A stretch of DNA of 16,902 nt from CAVDHB01 sp963608705 (GTDB taxonomy: Bacteria; Bacteroidota; Bacteroidia; Bacteroidales; Bacteroidaceae), in assembly GCA_963608705.1 (NCBI GenBank), contig CAVDHB010000014.1:1-16902 (forward strand), read 5' to 3'. Below, piece by piece: positions 5,888 to 13,596 of the stretch (its first letter is position 1; each line of letters starts with the position of its first letter). A program made the translations under genes and the position numbers. Under the pieces are notes generated by a model. The model searched no databases, was not told the DNA's origin, and saw only the letters and a list, made by a program, of their open reading frames with translations.

Positions 5888-7942
5888 TCAAAATTTATAT
5901 TGTATTTGTATTTGAAGGTCTCGTCTTGAACTTCCTTCAGACAATTCTGTGCCGCTGCCAATCGTCCTACGGTCAAAATATTGCGTGTGTCCGAACTTGG
6001 CCATCACCCACAAGGAAGCCACAGGCGCATAGCGCACAATGCCCGATACCCGGTAGCCTTGCCCATAAAAAGAAGAGAAGCCAAAGTTATAGAGCAGTCC
6101 ACTCTCGTAGGCTGTCACCCTCACACTGTAGTCGTCCGTGTCAAAGTAACTTCCTTGAAGAGTGAAACGCCATTTCTCTTTCCACAAAGTGGTATGCAAC
6201 GACTGGGAAAACAGCATTCCTTGCTTACTGTCCCGTCCTTTGTAGCCTCCCCGCACATAATGAGCGGTGGTTTTGAACAGCCAGTTCCTCCATCGTCCGT
6301 CGGCCTGCACCCGGAGTGAATGCTTGCCATAGGTAATCAAAGGGTAAGTCTTGTCCTCTTCTTTCATGTCCTGCTCCTTTGACTTGAAACGGTAGCGGCC
6401 ACGCACCGTAAAATTCGGAGTGAAGACATACAGTCCATCCCCGTACAGCTCAAAGCCCCGTGCACCGGCAGAAGCCCGGTAGGTTTTCCATGGGAAATAG
6501 AACACATCCGCATAAGCGGTCAGCTTTATACGGGAAGAAGGTGTGAACTCTGCTCCCCCGAATACACCCGACTCATTCTTAACTAAACTGCCCTCGGAGA
6601 AGGAACGCCCGTAGACGGCATTGTACTTGTAGGAGTAGAAACGATGAAGACCTACTATTTTCCATGCGTCCGCCACTTGCAGATGAAAGGAGTTCAACGT
6701 GGCGATGGATCCTTGCGGGTCTATGGCTACCTCTCCTTGAAAAGAGTGAGGACCTAAGAACAAACGATAGTCCGAGCTGAGATTCCACTGATTGCGTTGC
6801 TTCGAATAGTATTTTCGATAACCAGTGTTATATGATTTGAACGGATGGTTGAAAAAGTTATACTCCCCCGTTATCCCCAGTTGAAAACGTTTGACATAAT
6901 ATTGTAAATGTCCACCTATCAATTGGTTTACCACATTTCCCCGTTTTGAAATTTCCAAGGGAGTACGATGCAGCCCATCTGTTTTCCACGAGGTTATCAA
7001 CTGTTCGTCATCAAGGTTGGCATCTTTGCGGATGTGTGAATAAAAGGCGGAAAGCTGTAGTTGCTCCGTGAATTGGACTGTAGCGGCAACACCTCTGAAA
7101 AAGCCGTCTTCCGAACGGGAGGAATGCTTCTTGATGGATTGTCCCCGAATACCGGGAGACGTGAACAGGGTGTTTTTCCCCAAGCTAAAATCCGTATTCA
7201 ACACCAATCCTTGTCCAAAAGCCAACCGGTAATTACCCACCGCCAATGTTTTCAACCATTTGTTGATATCTCTTGCCAACAAATAATAAGAATAGGAGTC
7301 ATACCCTTTGTTTCCATTCTTGAAAGTGAAGAAATCTTCTCCTGCGTCTTTGTCCGCCGTGAATCCCACATCCAGCTTTTGACCATACGTCCAATTGAAA
7401 CGGGTTGTCTGTCCGAAACGCCTTCCCGCATATTGACGGTTCGGATACTTGGCCAAGGTCTCTGCCGAATAACGAGTATTACCCGCTTTCCAATAAAGCG
7501 GGAAGCGTCCCTCCACTATCAGTTTCCGCTTACCGTATTGGAGAAACTGTTTGAACGACGGAAAACGAGAAGGTTCCCTGACATCCTCCGCATACAGGAA
7601 AAAGCGCAAATACTGGTACGTCTCGAAATCTATTTCATAAAGGAGATGCAACTCATCTACGGACTTCACCGTATGCCGGGCGGTATAGTCCAAAATGGCC
7701 TCAATTTGCCTGTCCGACAGAAAGGGCAGGTTCTCAAGCTGTTCTTTCGTCAGCGAATTAATCTCGTAGGGATTCTGCCGGATGTCATACAATGTCTCCA
7801 AGGCGGCCTCCCTGTCTGCGTCGTCCTCTTTTTCCTCGTTGAAGTTCTCTATGAAATCCTCCCATGTGTACACACGTTGCGCATAGATTGAAAAAGACCC
7901 ACAAAAAAGAAAGAAGACAGTTACTAAAAAAAGGCTCTTCAT
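5888..7942 (-). CDS. exported helix-hairpin-helix / beta-barrel protein
   Basis: A 684-residue envelope protein from the ATG at 7942. Residues 1-21 are a Sec signal peptide (FLVTVFFLFCGSFSIYA). Residues about 57-115 form a ComEA-like double helix-hairpin-helix module: INSLTKEQLENLPFLSDRQI, then EAILDY, VKSVDELHLLYEIDFETYQYL. The hairpin Gly-x-Gly loops that grip the DNA backbone in ComEA are replaced by PFLS and EIDF, so DNA binding is doubtful. From about residue 135 to the end the sequence is long amphipathic beta-strands rich in Tyr, Phe, Arg and Gly (GNYRLAFGQGLVLN, YGQGYRVSGIVRYAPV), and it ends in IQIQYKF with the terminal Phe of outer-membrane barrels. It is probably an outer-membrane protein with a periplasmic N-terminal module. 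A consensus promoter at 7973-8003 excludes the longer start at 8062. The gene is divergent from the DUF4294 gene. Function unknown. Confidence 0.8.
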   Translation of the reverse strand: MKSLFLVTVFFLFCGSFSIYAQRVYTWEDFIENFNEEKEDDADREAALETLYDIRQNPYEINSLTKEQLENLPFLSDRQIEAILDYTARHTVKSVDELHLLYEIDFETYQYLRFFLYAEDVREPSRFPSFKQFLQYGKRKLIVEGRFPLYWKAGNTRYSAETLAKYPNRQYAGRRFGQTTRFNWTYGQKLDVGFTADKDAGEDFFTFKNGNKGYDSYSYYLLARDINKWLKTLAVGNYRLAFGQGLVLNTDFSLGKNTLFTSPGIRGQSIKKHSSRSEDGFFRGVAATVQFTEQLQLSAFYSHIRKDANLDDEQLITSWKTDGLHRTPLEISKRGNVVNQLIGGHLQYYVKRFQLGITGEYNFFNHPFKSYNTGYRKYYSKQRNQWNLSSDYRLFLGPHSFQGEVAIDPQGSIATLNSFHLQVADAWKIVGLHRFYSYKYNAVYGRSFSEGSLVKNESGVFGGAEFTPSSRIKLTAYADVFYFPWKTYRASAGARGFELYGDGLYVFTPNFTVRGRYRFKSKEQDMKEEDKTYPLITYGKHSLRVQADGRWRNWLFKTTAHYVRGGYKGRDSKQGMLFSQSLHTTLWKEKWRFTLQGSYFDTDDYSVRVTAYESGLLYNFGFSSFYGQGYRVSGIVRYAPVASLWVMAKFGHTQYFDRRTIGSGTELSEGSSRRDLQIQIQYKF

Positions 7943-7972
7943 AAAGTCAGTCAATAAGAGTGGATATGTCTG

Positions 7973-8003
7973 CAAAGATAGGCTAACTTTTCTAATAGAC
8001 AAA
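7973..8003 (-). promoter_or_regulatory. full Bacteroides promoter for the HhH/barrel gene
   Basis: On the minus strand TTTG (8003-8000), a 19-nt spacer and TATCTTTG (7980-7973) match the TTTG-N19-TAnnTTTG consensus. The leader to the ATG at 7942 is about 25 nt. The upstream ATG at 8062 lies above this promoter. Confidence 0.75.
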
Positions 8004-8044
8004 TAATTAAAGGTATAAAAATATCGGTTATGGAATATTCTTCT

Positions 8045-8052
8045 TATTTTTG
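8045..8052 (+). promoter_or_regulatory. -7 box close to the DUF4294 start
   Basis: TATTTTTG matches TAnnTTTG exactly but ends only 8 nt before the ATG at 8061, so the transcript would be nearly leaderless. No TTTG lies at the right distance upstream. The match may be chance in AT-rich DNA. Confidence 0.4.
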
Positions 8053-8060
8053 CCTTCGTC

Positions 8061-8690
8061 ATGAAAAATTGGATTCTTTGCTTTTTTTGCGTATGTGTAT
8101 ATGGACTGCTTCCAGTCCACGCACAAAAGCCAGACGATTATAAAATGATTGGCGACCCTATCATGCCGGTACGTGTGAAAACGGGAAAGACTACTTTTCA
8201 AAAGGAGAGTATCCCCTATGTACAGTACCAGCCTGTGTATGTGTATCCTCCAGTGTCATTCAACACACCGGAGGAGTGGAGACAGTACTGGCGGCTGATA
8301 AGGGATGTGAAACGCACACTGCCCATCGCCAAGCTGATAAACCAGACGATAGTGGAGACCTACGACTATCTGCAAACCTTGCCTAACAAGAAAGCGAAAG
8401 ACGAACATCTACAAAAAGTGGAGAAAGGACTGAAAGCGCAGTATATGCCCCGCATGAAGCGGCTCACTTTCCGACAAGGAAAACTGTTGATAAAGCTGGT
8501 AGACCGCCAAACCAACAGCACCACTTTCGAGTTGGTCAGAGCTTTCTACGGCCCGTTCAAGGCAGGTTTCTACCAGACGTTCGCCGCCCTGTTCGGTGCC
8601 AGTCTGCGCAAGCGTTATGACCCCGAACACAATCCCGAAGACCACTTGACAGAAAGGGTCATCAACATGGTGGAAAGCGGACAGTTGTAA
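8061..8690 (+). CDS. DUF4294-type exported protein
   Basis: A 209-residue secreted or periplasmic protein. Residues 1-21 are a signal peptide (WILCFFCVCVYGLLPVHA, cleavage before Gln22). The mature part matches what I know of DUF4294, a Bacteroidetes-only family of unknown function. It has a short beta-rich lead (VYVYPPVSFNTPEEWRQYW), then helices with charged surfaces (RLIRDVKRTLPIAKLINQTI, RMKRLTFRQGKLLIKLVDRQ), and a C-terminal LVRAFYGPFKAGFYQTFAAL segment followed by a charged tail. Conserved-looking Arg, Lys and Tyr residues suggest a soluble helical fold that may meet the membrane. It is divergent from the HhH/barrel gene, sharing a 118-bp spacer, and lies upstream of the SLC13 gene, which has its own promoter. 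The family call is from memory of the pattern; the function is not known. Confidence 0.75.
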   Translation: MKNWILCFFCVCVYGLLPVHAQKPDDYKMIGDPIMPVRVKTGKTTFQKESIPYVQYQPVYVYPPVSFNTPEEWRQYWRLIRDVKRTLPIAKLINQTIVETYDYLQTLPNKKAKDEHLQKVEKGLKAQYMPRMKRLTFRQGKLLIKLVDRQTNSTTFELVRAFYGPFKAGFYQTFAALFGASLRKRYDPEHNPEDHLTERVINMVESGQL

Positions 8691-8715
8691 ACCGCTTCCG
8701 ATTTTCACGATTTCT

Positions 8716-8747
8716 TTTGCCCAAATTACGGGAGATTCGTAATTTTG
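8716..8747 (+). promoter_or_regulatory. full Bacteroides promoter for the SLC13 permease
   Basis: TTTG (8716-8719), a 20-nt spacer and TAATTTTG (8740-8747) fit the consensus. The leader to the ATG at 8772 would be about 18 nt. The TTG at 8745-8747, which would open a longer reading frame, is the end of the -7 box. Confidence 0.75.
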
Positions 8748-8771
8748 TGCCGCAATTACAACCTTACGGTG

Positions 8772-10661
8772 ATGGCAATAACACTTATCATTCTCCTTTT
8801 AGCCGCCGTCGGCTTTGCCTCCGGCAAAATCCGTGCGGACTTAGTGGCACTTTGTGCCTTGTTAGCACTCCTCCTCAGTGGAATCCTCACTCCCTCTGAA
8901 GCCCTTGCAGGTTTCTCCAGCACGGTAGTCATCATGATGGTGGGACTGTTCGTGGTGGGAAGCGGCATCTTCCATACAGGGCTGGCAGAGCAAATCAGCA
9001 ACAAGATGCTTTCCGTAGCTGGGCAGAACCCTGTCCGACTGCACTGGATAGTGCTGACGGTAGTGGCTTGTATTTCAGGACTTATCAGCAACACAGGCAC
9101 CGTGGCACTCATGATTCCTATCGTGGCGAGCATGGCGGCCAAGGCGGGCATCTCCCCTCGTAGAATGTTTATGCCCATGGCGTTTGCCAGTTGCATCGGC
9201 GGGGTGATGACACTTATCGGAACGCCTCCTAACTTGGTAATTCAAGATGTGCTGGTGGCACATAAACTGCGTCCGCTGGGCTTCTTTTCCTTCCTCCCTT
9301 TTGGTTTGGTCTGCACATTGGCGGGTATTTTGCTGATGTACCCCCTTGCAAAATGGCTGCTTTCCCCTAAAAGAAACACAAAGCGGAAAAAGAGTGGCAA
9401 GTCCCTGCACGACTTGATGGAGGAATACCACCTGCAACAACAAATGCACCGTATTGACATCACCAATCCGAATACTCCCGTAATCGGAAAGACACTGCAA
9501 GAATTAGATATTCATTCCCGTTATGGCATTACTGTGACGGAAATCCGCCGAGACGGCGCCAAACGCTCGTATGCAACCTTGTGGAAAGGAATCAGCCAAG
9601 AGGCTGCCACCCCTACATCCGAGCTGCAACTGAACGACAGTTTCTATGTATTAGGTACGATAGAGGCAGTGAAACAATTTACCACCGAACTCCATCTTAC
9701 CTTACAGGAACACAGTGTGACACCAGAGTTCTACCAAATGGGTATCGCCGAGGTCATGATACCTTATAAATCCATTTATGTGGACGAAACCGTGGTGAAA
9801 ATGAACCTCCGCAAACAGTTCGGACTCAATGTGCTGGCCATTCAACGCAACGGTAAGATTATCGCCGAGGACAGCATGACCACAAAGAAAGCCGAAGAAG
9901 AGGTACACTCCCATGTGAAAGCCTTGAAAGACATTGCGTTCAAAGGAGGCGACATCATACTGGTGCAAGGAAAGTGGAAAAATATCTCCACCTTTACCGC
10001 TGACACGGACAACTGTATTGTCTTGGGCAAGCCTTTGGAAGAGGCGGCGAAAGTGAAACTGGACTACAAAGCCCCTGTTGCCGCACTCATCATGCTGGCC
10101 ATGATTATCGTATTAGCGATACCCTCGCTTCCCATCGCCTCTGTAACCGCCGTGATGACCGCAGCTGTACTGATGGTGGTAACAAAATGCCTGCGGAATG
10201 TGGACGCCGCCTACAAGGCCATCAACTGGGAGACCATCGTGCTGATTGCCTCCATGATTCCCATGTCTACCGCATTGGAAAAGACGGGTGCCTCCACTTG
10301 GTTCTCCTCTCATTTGGTATCCAGCTTCGGTGCGTTCGGACCATGGGCGTTGCTGGCGGGTCTTTACATCGCCTCATCCCTCTTGACGTTGTTCCTGAAC
10401 AATACGGCCACTGCCGTACTGATGGCTCCCATCGCCTTGAGTGCGGCCACTTCCATGCACGTCAGTCCCTACTCCTTCCTCTTCGCCGTAGCCATCTCCA
10501 CCAGCATGGCCTTCGCCACACCTTTCGCCACTCCGCCCAACGCATTAGTCATGTCGCCCGGAGGGTACTCTTTCATGGACTATGTGAAGATAGGACTGCC
10601 TTTGCAAATTATCATCGGACTCATTGTCGTCATCATGCTTCCACTCTTCTATCCATTCTGA
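8772..10661 (+). CDS. SLC13-family permease with two RCK_C domains
   Basis: A 629-residue inner-membrane transporter of the SLC13/DASS type. Two membrane halves flank a soluble middle. The N-terminal half carries GLISNTGTVALMIPI (SNT at 106-108) and IGTPPNLVIQD (TPPN 151-154). The C-terminal half repeats these as FLNNTATAVLMAPIALS (543-559) and FATPFATPPNALV (583-593); such paired SNT-type motifs bind sodium and substrate in the family. Residues about 225-310 and 320-408 are two TrkA-C/RCK_C-like domains (TPVIGKTLQELDI, FYVLGTIEAV; KGGDIILVQG), which are probably regulatory. Likely substrates are di- or tricarboxylates, sulfate or similar anions; the sequence does not decide. The ATG at 8772 is chosen because a longer TTG start lies in the promoter. 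A terminator follows at 10695, so it is transcribed separately from the lactate genes. Confidence 0.87.
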   Translation: MAITLIILLLAAVGFASGKIRADLVALCALLALLLSGILTPSEALAGFSSTVVIMMVGLFVVGSGIFHTGLAEQISNKMLSVAGQNPVRLHWIVLTVVACISGLISNTGTVALMIPIVASMAAKAGISPRRMFMPMAFASCIGGVMTLIGTPPNLVIQDVLVAHKLRPLGFFSFLPFGLVCTLAGILLMYPLAKWLLSPKRNTKRKKSGKSLHDLMEEYHLQQQMHRIDITNPNTPVIGKTLQELDIHSRYGITVTEIRRDGAKRSYATLWKGISQEAATPTSELQLNDSFYVLGTIEAVKQFTTELHLTLQEHSVTPEFYQMGIAEVMIPYKSIYVDETVVKMNLRKQFGLNVLAIQRNGKIIAEDSMTTKKAEEEVHSHVKALKDIAFKGGDIILVQGKWKNISTFTADTDNCIVLGKPLEEAAKVKLDYKAPVAALIMLAMIIVLAIPSLPIASVTAVMTAAVLMVVTKCLRNVDAAYKAINWETIVLIASMIPMSTALEKTGASTWFSSHLVSSFGAFGPWALLAGLYIASSLLTLFLNNTATAVLMAPIALSAATSMHVSPYSFLFAVAISTSMAFATPFATPPNALVMSPGGYSFMDYVKIGLPLQIIIGLIVVIMLPLFYPF

Positions 10662-10694
10662 ATCGGGGGAGAAACTTATTTATTGTAATATAGA

Positions 10695-10747
10695 CTATCC
10701 ATTTCAATAATGATTACATAATCAGGAAATGGATAGCCTTGTTTTTT
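10695..10747 (+). terminator. rho-independent terminator after the SLC13 gene
   Basis: CTATCCATTTC (10695-10705) pairs perfectly with GAAATGGATAG (10726-10736), an 11-bp stem followed by CCTTGTTTTTT. It lies 33 nt past the stop codon. Confidence 0.9.
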
Positions 10748-10804
10748 ATTGGCGGAATAATGATATTTAGCGGTGCATGGAAGCAATACTCAAAAAAAAT
10801 CACT

Positions 10805-10812
10805 TACATTTG
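10805..10812 (+). promoter_or_regulatory. Bacteroides -7 box for lutABC
   Basis: TACATTTG matches TAnnTTTG; the transcript would begin near 10818 with a leader of about 36 nt. No TTTG lies 19-20 nt upstream, which is compatible with a promoter that needs an activator. No clear operator was found. Confidence 0.6.
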
Positions 10813-10853
10813 CAAACCATAATAACTAACAAAGGACTAAATATATCAATCAT

Positions 10854-11594
10854 ATGAAGATTGGACTATTCGTTCCCTGCTTCGTGAACGCACTTTACCC
10901 AGAAGTAGCGGTAGATACCTACAAGCTGCTGAAAAGTTTCGGATATGAGGTGGACTATCCCCAGTCGCAGACCTGTTGCGGACAGCCGATGGGCAATGCG
11001 GGTTTTGAGCAGATGTCTGTACATCTGGCAGAAAAATTCGTGAAACTCTTCGGAGAAGGCCACTATGACTACATCGTAGGCCCGTCTGCCAGCTGTGTAG
11101 CCTATATAAAAGACAATTACGCACGCTTCCTCGGAGAGAAGAAAGACGAGGTGGCGGACAAAGTGTACGACTTGTGCGAGTTCTTGCACGATATTGTAAA
11201 ACCGACTTCATTGAAAGCTCGTTTCCCCCACAAAGTCAGCATTCAGAACAGTTGCCACGGAGTGCGTCTGTTGCATCTATCCTCTCCCTCTGAAATGACC
11301 ATACCTTATTATAATAAGATAAAAGACCTGCTTTCCTTGGTGAAAGACATTGAAATCGCAGAGCCTGTACCCAGCGACGAATGCTGCGGGTTCGGCGGTA
11401 TGTTCGCTATCGAGGAGACGGAAGTATCCCGCCAGATGGGAATGGACAAGATACAGCACCATATCGACACTGGAGCAGAATACATTGTGGGAGCCGACAG
11501 CTCCTGCCTCATGCACCAAGGCGGTTTAATCAGGAAAAACAAGTTACCTATCAAACCCATTCATTTGGTGGAAATCTTAGCACAAGGATTGTAA
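10854..11594 (+). CDS. lutA: L-lactate oxidation complex, CCG-domain subunit LutA (YkgE)
   Basis: A 246-residue cytoplasmic protein made of two cysteine-rich CCG domains. The first has C9, C41-C42 (QTCCGQPMGNAG) and C81 (PSASC). The second has C134 (NSCHG), C177-C178 (DECCGFGGMF) and C218 (DSSC). In this family, as in glycolate oxidase GlcF and heterodisulfide reductase, such domains bind iron-sulfur clusters. With LutB and LutC it oxidises L-lactate to pyruvate so that lactate can serve as carbon and energy source. The length and domain set match Bacillus LutA and E. coli YkgE. The lutB start is 3 nt after the stop, so the two are co-transcribed. No lutR or lactate permease lutP is adjacent. 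Confidence 0.93.
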   Translation: MKIGLFVPCFVNALYPEVAVDTYKLLKSFGYEVDYPQSQTCCGQPMGNAGFEQMSVHLAEKFVKLFGEGHYDYIVGPSASCVAYIKDNYARFLGEKKDEVADKVYDLCEFLHDIVKPTSLKARFPHKVSIQNSCHGVRLLHLSSPSEMTIPYYNKIKDLLSLVKDIEIAEPVPSDECCGFGGMFAIEETEVSRQMGMDKIQHHIDTGAEYIVGADSSCLMHQGGLIRKNKLPIKPIHLVEILAQGL

Positions 11595-11596
11595 TT

Positions 11597-12967
11597 ATGA
11601 GTACGAAACATACGAAAGCAGCGGCGAAGTTCCTGAAAAACACGGAACGTGCGAAATGGTACAACCAAGCCATCTGGGCGTTGCGTCAGAAAAGAGACAA
11701 ACAATCCCATTCCGTTCCAGAGTGGGAACATTTACGACAGGCCGCTTGCGATACGAAACTATACACTAACAGCCACTTAGCTGACTTACTGGAAGAATTT
11801 GAACGCCACGCCACGGAAAACGGAGCGATTGTACACTGGGCTAAGGATGACAAGGAATATCGTGAGATTATCTACCATATTCTGAAAGACCATCATGTGA
11901 AAAACTTCATGAAGAGCAAGTCCATGCTCTCCGAGGAATGTCATCTCAATCCTTACTTATTGGAGAAAGGCATTGATGTGGTGGAAAGCGACTTAGGTGA
12001 ACGTATTCTCCAGCTTATGCACTTGGCTCCCAGTCATATCGTGATGCCTGCGGTACACGTAAAGAGAGAAGAAATCTGCGAAGTGTTCGCCAAAGAAATA
12101 GGCTCGGATGCCAAGAACTCAGACCCCACATACCTGACACACGCCATGCGTGGTGCCTTGCGCAAACGGTTCGTGCATGAAGATGCCGCCATGACAGGCG
12201 CAAACTTCGCGGTGGCCTCCACAGGAGAAGTAGTAGTCTGCACAAATGAAGGCAATGCGGACATGGGAGCCTCCATGTCCAAATTGCAGATTTGCGCATT
12301 CGGTATGGAAAAGATTGTCCCCAACAGAGAATCGTTAGGAGTCTTCACCCGTCTGCTGGCACGCTCTGGCACAGGACAGCCCATCACAGCTTATACCTCG
12401 CATTACAGCCATCCTCAAAAAGGAGGGGAATTCCACATTATCATTGTGGATAACGGACGGAGCGAGATACTGAGACATCCCGAACGCATTAAGTTGCTGA
12501 ACTGCATCCGTTGCGGCGCTTGCATGAACACCTGTCCTGTGTACCGCCGAAGCGGTGGTTACTCCTATACCTACTTCATCCCTGGTCCCATCGGCATCAA
12601 TCTCGGCATGATGAAGGACGAGCAGAAATACCATGACAATGTATCCGCTTGTTCTTTATGTCATTCCTGCTCTTGTGTATGTCCGGCTAAAGTGGATCTG
12701 GCAGAGAACATCTATCGCTGGAGACAGGATTTAGACCGCATCGGAGTGGCAGACCCTATGAAGAAAGTGATGTCAAAGGGAATGAACTTCCTGATGGAGC
12801 GTCCAGCTCTCTTCCATTGGGCACTGGACATGGGATGGTTGGCCAATTATGCGCCCAAGGCACTTATCAACAACCCGAAGCTGAACGCATGGGGAATTTA
12901 TCATGATATGCCCAAGTTCGCAAAAGAAAGTTTCAACACGCTTTGGAAAAAAGGAAAGGTAAAATAA
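11597..12967 (+). CDS. lutB: L-lactate oxidation complex, iron-sulfur subunit LutB (YkgF)
   Basis: A 456-residue cytoplasmic protein. An LUD domain fills roughly residues 60-290 (SGTGQPITAYTSHYSHPQKG and GEVVVCTNEGN are typical). It is followed by two [4Fe-4S] motifs, CIRCGACMNTCPVY (C303, C306, C309, C313) and CSLCHSCSCVCPAK (C352, C355, C358, C362), each CxxCxxCxxxCP. This is the standard LutB layout: the clusters pass electrons from lactate onward. The ATG at 11597 is 3 nt after the lutA stop; a longer in-frame ORF from 11381 overlaps lutA in another frame and has no coding look, so it is excluded. lutC starts 1 nt after the stop. The C-terminus is close to the usual length. Confidence 0.93.
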   Translation: MSTKHTKAAAKFLKNTERAKWYNQAIWALRQKRDKQSHSVPEWEHLRQAACDTKLYTNSHLADLLEEFERHATENGAIVHWAKDDKEYREIIYHILKDHHVKNFMKSKSMLSEECHLNPYLLEKGIDVVESDLGERILQLMHLAPSHIVMPAVHVKREEICEVFAKEIGSDAKNSDPTYLTHAMRGALRKRFVHEDAAMTGANFAVASTGEVVVCTNEGNADMGASMSKLQICAFGMEKIVPNRESLGVFTRLLARSGTGQPITAYTSHYSHPQKGGEFHIIIVDNGRSEILRHPERIKLLNCIRCGACMNTCPVYRRSGGYSYTYFIPGPIGINLGMMKDEQKYHDNVSACSLCHSCSCVCPAKVDLAENIYRWRQDLDRIGVADPMKKVMSKGMNFLMERPALFHWALDMGWLANYAPKALINNPKLNAWGIYHDMPKFAKESFNTLWKKGKVK

Positions 12968-12968
12968 C

Positions 12969-13562
12969 ATGAGCAGCAGAGACGAAATATTAGCCGCTAT
13001 CCGCAAGAACACGGTATGCGACTTCCCCAAACCAGACTATTCGATATTGGAAACAGAGGCGATGACTTTCGCTGACCCGGTAGCCCAGTTCTGTGAAGCC
13101 TTGAAAGCGGTAGGCGGACAAGGCATATTCCTAAAAGAGGGGGAAGACATCAACGCACTGATTAAAAGCCAATATCCAGAGGCGAAGAAAATCGCCAGCC
13201 ATCTGCAAGAGATTTCCTGCGCCAACGTGAACCCCGACCAACTGGAAACACCTGCCGAACTGGAAGATGTGGACGTGGCTGTACTGAAAGCCGACTGGGG
13301 AATAGCGGAGAACGGAGCCGTATGGTACGAGCAAAGGGACGAAAGACACCGTGCTATCTACTTCATCCCCGAATGCCTGGTGTTCATTCTTGACAAAAAA
13401 CATATCGTGAACAATATGCACGAGGCATACCGCAACATCGGAGAAGAGCATAAAGACTTTGCCGGTTTCATCTCTGGCCCATCTAAAACGGCGGATATTG
13501 AACAGGCGCTGGTATTCGGGGCACATGGCGCGGCAAAACTGACAGTCATCATCAAAGAATAA
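12969..13562 (+). CDS. lutC: L-lactate oxidation complex, LUD-domain subunit LutC (YkgG)
   Basis: A 197-residue cytoplasmic protein with a single LUD domain. The opening SSRDEILAAIRKN is the usual N-terminal helix. The C-terminal FISGPSKTADIEQALVFGAH motif with GPS-TADIE is the family's signature, close to the phosphate- or nucleotide-like binding loop of the NagB/RpiA-related fold. LutC is required with LutA and LutB for lactate oxidation, though its exact chemical role is not settled. The gene begins 1 nt after lutB, and serB follows 34 nt later with no promoter or terminator between them. Confidence 0.92.
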   Translation: MSSRDEILAAIRKNTVCDFPKPDYSILETEAMTFADPVAQFCEALKAVGGQGIFLKEGEDINALIKSQYPEAKKIASHLQEISCANVNPDQLETPAELEDVDVAVLKADWGIAENGAVWYEQRDERHRAIYFIPECLVFILDKKHIVNNMHEAYRNIGEEHKDFAGFISGPSKTADIEQALVFGAHGAAKLTVIIKE

Positions 13563-13596
13563 ACTACCTAACAAACTATATATACCACTTATCACT

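Noticed and set aside
7061..7891. 276-codon plus-strand ORF
   Set aside because: It lies wholly antisense to the HhH/barrel gene, and its product has no recognisable domain, signal peptide or coding character.
7943..8062. 40-codon N-terminal extension of the HhH/barrel protein
   Set aside because: It lies upstream of and across a consensus promoter (7973-8003), and it would bury the signal peptide.
11381..11596. 72-codon N-terminal extension of lutB
   Set aside because: It overlaps lutA in another frame with no conserved content; the ATG at 11597 fits the operon spacing and the family length.
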